A stretch of 64,000 bases of DNA from Diphasiastrum complanatum (taxonomy: Eukaryota > Streptophyta > Lycopodiopsida > Lycopodiales > Lycopodiaceae). The number at the start of each line of letters is the position of its first letter. Position 1 is the stretch's first letter. The position numbers and the translations under genes are program-made. The DNA lies in NCBI GenBank assembly GCA_029204225.1, contig CM055104.1, forward strand, positions 46,246,986 to 46,310,985, in the 5' to 3' direction. This document shows, one piece after another, positions 57,057 to 64,000 of this stretch. The notes beneath the pieces are model-generated. The model did no database searches. It had not been told where the DNA came from and saw only the letters and a list, made by a program, of their open reading frames with translations.

Positions 57057-57066
57057 AAGGAGGGGG
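57057..57066 (+). other. Candidate polypurine tract
   Basis: AAGGAGGGGG directly followed by TGCTAGTACT. If this is a real 3' LTR start, the right LTR would be 57067-60387 and its termini would be TGCTAG/CTAACA, nearly matching inverted repeats. Orientation is plus, against the gag-pol. Confidence 0.45.
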
Positions 57067-58038
57067 TGCTAGTACTTTTGATGGAATGATTTACTAGCTT
57101 TCTAGGGTCCTAGTTCCGTAAAACTTCTGATCATTAATTCACGTTAGGATCTTGCTAATATCTCTTTCCCCATTAAATTCGGCTTACAATTAGTAAAAAT
57201 CTTACATGGGCTGGAATCGATTTACTGTCTATGATGTGCTCGTGGGGTGCAAGTTATACGCACCGCTTTGTTTGCTAAGTGGCGGTATTTTCGCCAACCG
57301 TTGGATCTAGGTATTTCCCTAGACAGTACCGACAGCGGGTGTGACTAGTGTGACGCTTAACCAAGGCGGTGTATTTCAACCGCGGATGGTGGACGACCGC
57401 TCTGGTGTTTCACAGAGGTCGGGTCCAATTAAGAAGTTCATAATGGAAAACAAACGATTCCAACTTGACGATTTTCACAATTTATCAATCATGGCGTATG
57501 TCAACTAGTTTATAGACCGGCCAACAACCACATGCAGTTACTATGAAGGAAAACCAGGCTCCACTACTAGCAATGTATGATCTACTAGTAGAACATTGTT
57601 TTAACTTTAAAATGAAGAAGCGATTCCATGGTAAGTACAATTCAACTCATGAACCGGTTGTCCTCTCTTTCCTAACGGAAAACAATTCCATTGTCAGTCT
57701 AGTTCAAATCATTTATAAATAGCAATTACGGCGTGAACACTGATACCCTAGATGACGCATGGAGTAAATGGAAAACCTCAATAGCTACTTACCCTATCCG
57801 GCCAAAATCACAAACAATTTCATCATGTCAAAACCATAGCAAGTACGGAATCTTTGGAGTGCATGGTTCCTGAAACATTACACACAGGCATACTACCATT
57901 CTGGTTCTAAAATTTTTAGTAGGATTCACTACAGTGCACAATCGACCCATTATTCACTCAGTTGAATGAGCGTAACCACAAAATGCAAATGCATCCAAAC
58001 TCAAATTTATATGACCTTGTTACTAAACAGATGTAAGC
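57067..58038. other. Probable LTR extension without a left counterpart
   Basis: Lies between the candidate purine tract and the start of the shared repeat. No coding frame. No equivalent is found left of 44722, so either the left LTR is truncated or this is internal sequence. Confidence 0.4.
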
Positions 58039-60387
58039 GGTTTATAACACCTTCCTTGCTTCACAAAAATGCTTTATAAAAACCTTATTCACATGTAGCT
58101 GACTATAGCAATAACCTCACATTGCATTCCGATTTAACTTAAGAGCTTGTAGCCAGAATTTTATGAAACCAAAGTGAATAGAAAGAAACATTAGGTCAAG
58201 TAAAAACTTACTTCAAGATGTAATTAGGTAGCCGTTGTGTATGAACAGTGATGAACGCTGCCTCAGTATTCCGCATGCCATTTGACGTCTTCTATTTGCC
58301 TTGCCTTTGCGGATAGTCACGATGGACAACAAGATCAAAGGATTAGCCACTGGAAAAACCCTGGCATAGGTTACTGTGGGAAGAATTATGTCACCACAGA
58401 CAAAGAGTAGGATTTACAGAGGACAGAGAGGCATATCCAGCTCTAATGTAGCAAGGCAGGCCACAATAGGTCACAATCAGGCTATGGACAAGTCTGAAAC
58501 ATATATCAGAGGGTTGCTACAGAGAAATGAGGTCACAGACAGAAGCAAACAGTGATACCAGGCCGCAAGCAGGGCTTTCTAGCTGCAGGCAGGCCTAGAA
58601 CAGGTCTCAGAAAGGGCTTTCTAGCCGTAGGCAAGCCTAGAACATGTCGCAAGTATGTTTTCTGGCCGCAGGCAGCCTGTAACAGGGCGTAGCAGAGATG
58701 GACATGCCGCAAATAGGTAGTGCTGGGCCGCAGGCAGGCAATACAGGCCTCGAGCAAGCGTAGGCAGGTTGTGGGCAGCAATCCGAGGCTACAAATCTCT
58801 TTACTGTGCACAGCGATGGCCAGGTTGTGCGGGCTGTAGCAGATCTGATACTGCAAAAAATCTATGTGTAGGTGGCCGCAAATAGCCCTGGTAATCTGAT
58901 TCTTTGTTGTGGACAGCCTTCAGTAGGTCTTTAAACTTGGCCACAACCTGCTCCTCTATGTCAGTGATGGACTAGAGCATCCGTTTTGTCAATGATGGTG
59001 TTCTTCTTGTCAGAGATGTGCTGGCCGTAGAGAACCCAAGAAAGATAATGACTCTCTTCATGCAAAAGAAAATAATGGGCATATGAAAGCACATCTTTGT
59101 CTCCCACTCCTAATTACAAAACTCTCTTCACGAACAATCATTCTTTTCTCTCAATTCTCAACACACATCAAGCATTTCACCACATTCAATCAACGAGACA
59201 TGAGCACACGTTTTATTCTTCAAACAAGAACCCACCAACAGTCGAGTTACTACAAACATTCAACCATCAGTCGATGCATGATCATCACATTACCTAACGC
59301 GCAAGAAGAGACGTAAGTACAACAAAAATATGCTTTATCTCTTCGAAGTCACCAAGGCAAGCATATTCACAATCCATTAATACTATACACGACTCCCAAC
59401 TGGAAGGAAAACACAACTCCAAACCTAACAACAAACACTCATCCTAACCATTTTCGTCAATTGCAAGCAAGTCTCAACCCATCAACAATGATATTCAACC
59501 CTAACCATCCTTGGCAGCATTCAAGTAAGCACCAAATGAAGTAAGAAATAACAAACCACACCTAATTTCCAGCCTCCAAGGTGTTTTGGCATTTAATATC
59601 CAAATTTTGGATTAGGCCCTTTTTCAACCCCTATTTTTAGTAGACAGCCTTCGTTTTTTCTTTGGGTACCTGTGTTTTCGGCCTTCCTTCGATTTTTCAA
59701 GGGTCGTGCACCTACTGCTCATTTGTCTGGGTTTTTGGCCCGTTGGGTAACCACTTGGCCCACACATTTCGTTAATTGTTCGTAAATTGCCCAAACTTTG
59801 TCGTTAGGGTTTCTGTGACTCCTTGACACTGAATCCATATTTCTCAGTCCCGTTTTTACCCGAAACTTTTCTTTCTCGGTTTTTTCTTCTGTGGTTGACT
59901 TTTTCGGCATTCATGACTAGGGCTCCCACGACAACACAGTTTCCCTGAAAAATACACTGAGTGATCATATATTAGTAAAAATGGACTCAGTACATGGTAT
60001 GATTTTAGCACGGTCATATCGGCTATTTTTTTACAACTGGCCATTTTTTTTGAAAAGCCGTAAAATATTTATCGGCCATTTCTAAGGCCGCAAAATTTGC
60101 TCTAGCCTCATTTAGGGTGGGCTAGGACCCAATTCTAGGTGGACTGGCACTCTTGCTCGGTCTTTACAAAAATTGACCACAAAATATTTTTGACGATTTT
60201 TTCAAAAGTCAGTTTCTTACTTTTAAACTGTGTCTAGCCACTTTAGGGCGGGCTGAGACCCAGTTCTAAGGCAAATTTGTGCCAATTTTTTCTCTAATAA
60301 CCGGGTTTTACATGCCGGTTTTTTCTGTTATTGCAAACTTAAACTTCAATTTTAGCCCAATTTTCCATGCGGAAATATCGGCTAACA
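58039..60387. repeat. Right long direct repeat (LTR)
   Basis: Copy of 44722-47763 that lacks 653 bases and one 42-bp unit. The deletion point (59571) shows the 3-base overlap AGC shared by both edges in the longer copy (46296 and 46949), as in end-joining or slippage. Ends AATATCGGCTAACA-like at 60387, followed by GATGT. Confidence 0.85.
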
Positions 60388-61112
60388 GATGTTAAGTAAG
60401 GAGAATTGCATTCTAATAGGATAATCATCTTGCAAAAGATTCATGGTCAAACACACTCTATACACCTTTAACACCAACAAGTAAAAGAACGATTTTGAAT
60501 GCAATAATATCCCATATTTGAAGAGAATGGTCTTGTATGGAATAATTCCCCATATAAAACTATCAGAATTGGAAATTAGGCTCACAATTTAATCCTTGAA
60601 ATTTATAATTTTGTTTTGCTATCCTGCATATTTATGTTGTGTTCTGACCTCAGACTACAGCGCTTGCAAAACCACTCATTCTGTATAGCGGTTCAAAATT
60701 GGATCAAAGGATAACCAATCATGTTTTCTATTCTACATTCAAATGTCAAGTATCTGAAGAACATTGGAGACCTGGCCATCTTCAATGCCTTCAACAAATC
60801 ACAAAGCAATCTGTCAAAATGAACTATTTTTCTTCCATGGTCTACAAGAACGTCAGATGCAATCTCATTGGATCTAACTGTCGGGCGCAACCCACCAGAT
60901 GCAAACTTATAAAGTATCGTTGTCACACAGCAAAAACCAGTGTTTGCGGTCTGTATGCGGCTGTGGCAACTTGCACTTCATTCTCCACCTGTGGCTCGGA
61001 CCGCTGGAGCACCGCAATAGTAATGGCTACAGTCAGTACACGGTTATGGTAACGCCACGTTATCACGCTCCCAATATAGTTAAACCCTAACTGATCTACG
61101 ACTTGTATAGAT
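60388..61112. other. No gene recognised
   Basis: Spacer between the composite element and the last copia element. The stretch 60660-61080 is less AT-rich and has overlapping frames on both strands (for example LVDHGRKIVHFDRLLCDLLK, minus), but no domain was recognised. Confidence 0.4.
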
Positions 61113-61761
61113 TGTGAAAGATTCCAGATCATTATGATCTAATCTACTGAATGATCTTTGGTTAGAAAGAAAAATACACTACCAATCTCACCAATGTAGA
61201 AAAATCAGCATCTACACACAAAATGACATGCAAATACCAATAGAACATGATCAAACTTGAATGAAATGAAAAAGTACTATTGCTTTCTGTACAAAACCAG
61301 CAAGCTACTATGTTTCACACGTGTGGATCCAAAAATAAAAAATATAGATCATTCTACACATAGAATTGCAAGCAATCACCAAGATAGTGCACCAATGGAT
61401 AGTAGAATCCAAGAGAACCATGTATAAGCATGAAATGAGATAGAGAAGGGAGAAGATCACTCTCTCCACGAGTTACATCCTTTTATAGCAGGTCCAAACC
61501 CTATTTGGCCACTTGGCTTTCCCACCAAAATGCTAACCCTACTAATTTTGGGTCTAGATTCAATGTACCCAACTATTCAAATTTGAATCTACTCAAACTC
61601 GCATTCTAACTTTCCCACACTTTCAAAAAGTGTTTATTCAAATGAAATTTAGACTAATGAACTTTGAAAAGTCAATCTCTAAGTCTAAAACAAGTTTTGG
61701 CCTCAATATGCCAAATATGGAAATATAGCAAAATGTGATGAAACTAGTTGAATCTTTCACA
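61113..61761 (-). repeat. 3' LTR of the copia element at the right edge
   Basis: Plus strand runs from TGTGAAAGATTCCAG to GAATCTTTCACA, giving inverted termini TGTGAAAGATTC. Length is 649 bp. A purine tract (GAAGAGGGAG, minus strand, 61762-61771) abuts it. A CACACGTGTG palindrome at about 61316 resembles those in the 37-kb LTR. Confidence 0.88.
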
Positions 61762-62377
61762 CTCCCTCTTCAGCTAGTTTTAGCATAGACTTTGATAGCA
61801 CTCCAAGTGAAGTCATATGCTTCATGAACAAGTCTTTTCCCAATGCTTTGATGAAGATATCAGCTACACATTTCCTTAAAGACACATGTTGAAGCTCCAC
61901 TTCCTTTGCAATGACTTGCTCCCTCACAAAGTGATATTGTATCTCAATATGCTTGCTCCTAGCATGAAAGATAGGATTGGATGCCATTCTTTGGGCTAAT
62001 TGATTGTCACAAAAGATGATTGGGCTCTCTAAAAAATCCAGCAAGTGAAGATCCTTGATCATCCTCTTGATCCATACCATCTCCTTTGTGCAATGTGTAA
62101 GAGCTTTGTACTTGGCCTCACTAGATGACAATGAGATAGTGGCTTGTTTCTTTGGCATCCATGATATTGCTCCATCACCTATGAAAATACAATAAGTACA
62201 AATGGATTTCCTATCCATTACATCTCCGGCATAGTCCAAATCTGAAAATCCAGAAAGATTAGGTGATGATCCCTCATACAATAATATGCCAAAATCTTGA
62301 GTTCCAATGATGTACCTCAATACTCGCTTTCCTAGCTTCCAATGCTCCTCACTAGGATCTTGCATGAATTGACTCAA
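61757..62377 (-). CDS. Copia RNase H domain (open 206-codon frame)
   Basis: MSQFMQDPSEEHWKLGKRVL is followed by NLSGFSDLDYAGDVMDRKSI (catalytic Asp), TISLSSSEAKYKALTHCTKE (catalytic Glu), IIFCDNQLAQRMASNPIFHA, RSKHIEIQYHFVREQVIAKE and VADIFIKALGKDLFMKHM. The frame ends SMLKLAEEGV, with the stop codon reaching into the first bases of the LTR, so the purine tract is itself coding. RNase H removes the RNA template and leaves the purine primer. It is part of the polyprotein; a frameshift at about 62437 detaches it from RT. Confidence 0.87.
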   Translation of the reverse strand: MSQFMQDPSEEHWKLGKRVLRYIIGTQDFGILLYEGSSPNLSGFSDLDYAGDVMDRKSICTYCIFIGDGAISWMPKKQATISLSSSEAKYKALTHCTKEMVWIKRMIKDLHLLDFLESPIIFCDNQLAQRMASNPIFHARSKHIEIQYHFVREQVIAKEVELQHVSLRKCVADIFIKALGKDLFMKHMTSLGVLSKSMLKLAEEGV

Positions 62378-62436
62378 TCTTCCAACACAATAGCTTAGAT
62401 TAGGTCTAGTAATGACTAGATAGATGAGTGAACCAA

Positions 62437-63148
62437 CTAGCTTCCTATAGAGAGTAAGGATCTTTCATTACCTCTTATAGTTAGCTTTACATGATACTCT
62501 ATAGGTGTATCAATAGCTTTTGCATCTACCATGTGAAATCCTTCTATAATAGAATTAGCATACTTCTCTTGACAAATGAAAGTAGATTGAGAAGATCTAA
62601 TGACTTCTATTCCCAAATTGTAATGCAAATTACCAAGATCATGCACCTCAAACTCCTTCTTAAGAGCATTCTTGATATCATCCACATCTTGATTGTCTCC
62701 ACCACTCAAGATGATATCATCCACATAGATTAGCAAGATGGTAACTTCATTTCCAACAAACCTATAATAAAGTGAATGAACATACTCACTCATAACAAAG
62801 CCTTGAGAGAGTAAAAAAGTGTTAAGCTTAGCATACCAACTCCTTGGTGCTTGCTTAAGGCCATACAAACTCTTTTGTAGAAGACACACATGATTTGGCT
62901 TTGTTGATGAAATATAGCTCTCGGGTTGCTCCATGTACACTTCCTTTTCAAGATCACCATTCAAGAATGCATTTGAAATGTCCATTTGCCATAAATCTTG
63001 TAGCAAGTGAAATGATGACTTGAATGCTTACCATCTTTGCCACGGGTGCAAAGGTCTCATCATAGTCAATCCCTTGTTGTTGAGCATATCCTTTTGCCAC
63101 TAACCTTGCTTTGTACTTGTTGATAGATCCATCTTGGTTTGTCTTCAC
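62437..63148 (-). pseudogene. Copia reverse transcriptase (one frameshift)
   Basis: Minus strand: [38 protein letters not shown], a shift at about 62990, [39 protein letters not shown], the catalytic LIYVDDIILSGG, LGNLHYNLGIEVI and KAIDTPIEYHVKL. The palm motifs are intact, so the damage is recent. A frame break follows before RNase H. Confidence 0.87.
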
Positions 63149-63980
63149 CTTGAAGATCCATTTTCATCCAATAGCTTTCTTGTCCTTAGGCAACTCCACC
63201 AATCTTTGTGTTCCATTCTTCATAAGAGCTTGATACTCAAGATCCATTGCTTGGATCCACTCCTCTTCTTTCCTTGCTCGCTCTACACTTGTAGGCTCAT
63301 CCAAAGATGTTAGGAAAGCAGCATAATTTTCAAAAACTACTTGCTTATCCTTTTGATCATATGTGAGCCTTGAAGGTACTTGTCTTTCTCTTAATGTTCT
63401 CCTTGATCATATGTATTCACCACCATTGTCACCTCTCAAGCACTTGATTTTTGTGAAAAATTGGTTCTCCCTTGCATTCTTGAACTTGACAAAGACATCA
63501 TACACTTCATCCTTGCTCTTTAGTAGATAGATCCAACAAAATCTACTAAAATCATCAATGAATGTTACATACATCTTAGCTCCACTATTGCTAATTGTAG
63601 TAAATCCATGAATATCCTAATGTACAAGTTGAAAAGGCTTTGTAGGTCTAGAAATAGATCTAGTATAAGGTAGTCTATGTGACTTAGACAAAGCACAAGT
63701 CTCACAAACATGCTTGACATCACTTAAGGAACTTGGAAGACCAATCACAACCTTCTTCCTTGCCATTACCTCCAATGACTTGAAGTTGAGGTGTCCCATC
63801 CTTTTGTGCCAAACCTCTTGAATAGAAATTTGCTCCCTTGCAACACATCAAACTTGGTTATCAATAACACAAGCATCTAGTTCGAACAACTTCCCTTGCC
63901 TTTTACCTTTTCCAATCAAGACATCCTTTCTTTTGATCAAACTAGCATCTCCATCAAAGTTCACCTTGAGGCCTTTACTT
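63149..63980 (-). pseudogene. Copia GAG-pre-integrase and C-terminally deleted integrase
   Basis: Minus strand: EVWHKRMGHLNFKSLEVMAR, HVCETCALSKSHRLPYTRSI (zinc-binding C-x2-C present), YVTFIDDFSRFCWIYLLKSK and CLRGDNGGEYI. There the integrase stops and the sequence jumps to SRRTLRERQVPSRLTYDQKD, the linker before RT, then EEEWIQAMDLEYQALMKNGT. The catalytic Glu and the rest of integrase are missing. The word CATATGATCAA occurs at the deletion junction and again about 60 bp later. Confidence 0.8.
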
Positions 63981-64000
63981 AGCATTTGACTCACACTAAG

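Larger units (their letters stand above)
44722..60387. mobile_element. Composite LTR element with gag-pol antisense to its primer sites
   Basis: Two long direct repeats (44722-47763 and 58039-60387, same orientation, both ending ATATCGGCTAACA) enclose about 10 kb. On the plus strand the left copy is followed after one base by TGGCGACTACCACTGGG, close to the tRNA-Arg primer site of plant Tat/Ogre-type gypsy elements. A purine tract AAGGAGGGGG followed by TG lies at 57057-57068. Gag, protease, RT, RNase H, integrase, a second RNase H and an extra coiled-coil ORF are all on the minus strand between these points. Either the minus-strand element inserted into a plus-strand one and its own LTRs are unrecognisable, or an internal inversion occurred, or the plus-strand signals are fortuitous. 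Confidence 0.65.
61113..64000 (-). mobile_element. Ty1/copia element, 3' half, running off the right edge
   Basis: On the minus strand: GAG-pre-integrase, truncated integrase, RT, RNase H, polypurine tract and 3' LTR. Gag, protease and the 5' LTR lie beyond 64000. The 5 bases outside the LTR are TAGAT (61108-61112); the same 5 bases should follow the other LTR if the insertion is intact. Confidence 0.88.

Noticed and set aside
60693-61052. Overlapping frames on both strands
   Set aside because: No domain on either strand and mutually exclusive; reported only as unassigned sequence.

Overview
The window looks like a TE-dense stretch of a large plant nuclear genome. The evidence is two plant host genes (a PLS-type pentatricopeptide repeat gene and a VQ-motif gene), plant-type LTR retrotransposons primed by initiator-Met tRNA, and plant-type telomere-like CCCTAAA motifs. 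The long PPR array made of almost identical PLS blocks is what I associate with seed-free plants, especially homosporous ferns. That lineage call is an inference, and I cannot name the species.

Layout. 1-1735 (-): 5' part of a PLS-class PPR gene that runs off the left edge. 2.2-5.3 kb: copia fragments, then AT-rich sequence. 5.3-10.1 kb (+): a copia element with a 957-bp 5' LTR, a perfect primer binding site, and broken gag and pol. 10.2-14.3 kb: a pile of fragments, including an in-frame gag/copia-protease chimera, a second copy of the same gag with its zinc knuckle, and copia and gypsy pieces. 16.8-19.3 kb (+): the VQ gene, with clustered W-boxes and G-boxes upstream and tandem repeats on both sides of the coding region. 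19.3-24.4 kb: no gene seen. 24.4-34.4 kb: an old copia element whose 5' LTR was split by a complete 4.7-kb copia-derived element (5-bp target duplication ATTAG) and whose RT was split by a solo LTR (target duplication AAACA). 34.4-38.7 kb: more copia remnants, one with RT, RNase H and a 3' LTR. 39.4-43.9 kb: GA microsatellite, minisatellite and two non-LTR retrotransposon remnants. 44.7-60.4 kb: two long direct repeats around a degraded Ty3/gypsy gag-pol on the minus strand, which has a second RNase H downstream of integrase and an extra coiled-coil ORF. 61.1-64.0 kb (-): 3' half of another copia element running off the right edge.

Only the PPR and VQ genes look like host genes. A PPR protein of this type would act on organellar RNA. 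A VQ protein is a nuclear cofactor of WRKY factors, and the five W-box cores upstream of this one fit WRKY feedback. Everything else is transposon sequence at different stages of decay. The nesting gives a relative order: the outer copia element came first, and the nested element and the solo LTR came later.

The most unusual structure is the 44.7-60.4 kb composite. Its plus-strand sequence has a tRNA-Arg-like primer binding site just after the left repeat and a purine tract followed by TG before the right repeat, yet gag-pol lies on the minus strand between them. No tRNA, rRNA, CRISPR array or bacterial-type operon was seen. Coordinates of degraded pieces are read by eye and approximate unless a sequence boundary is named.
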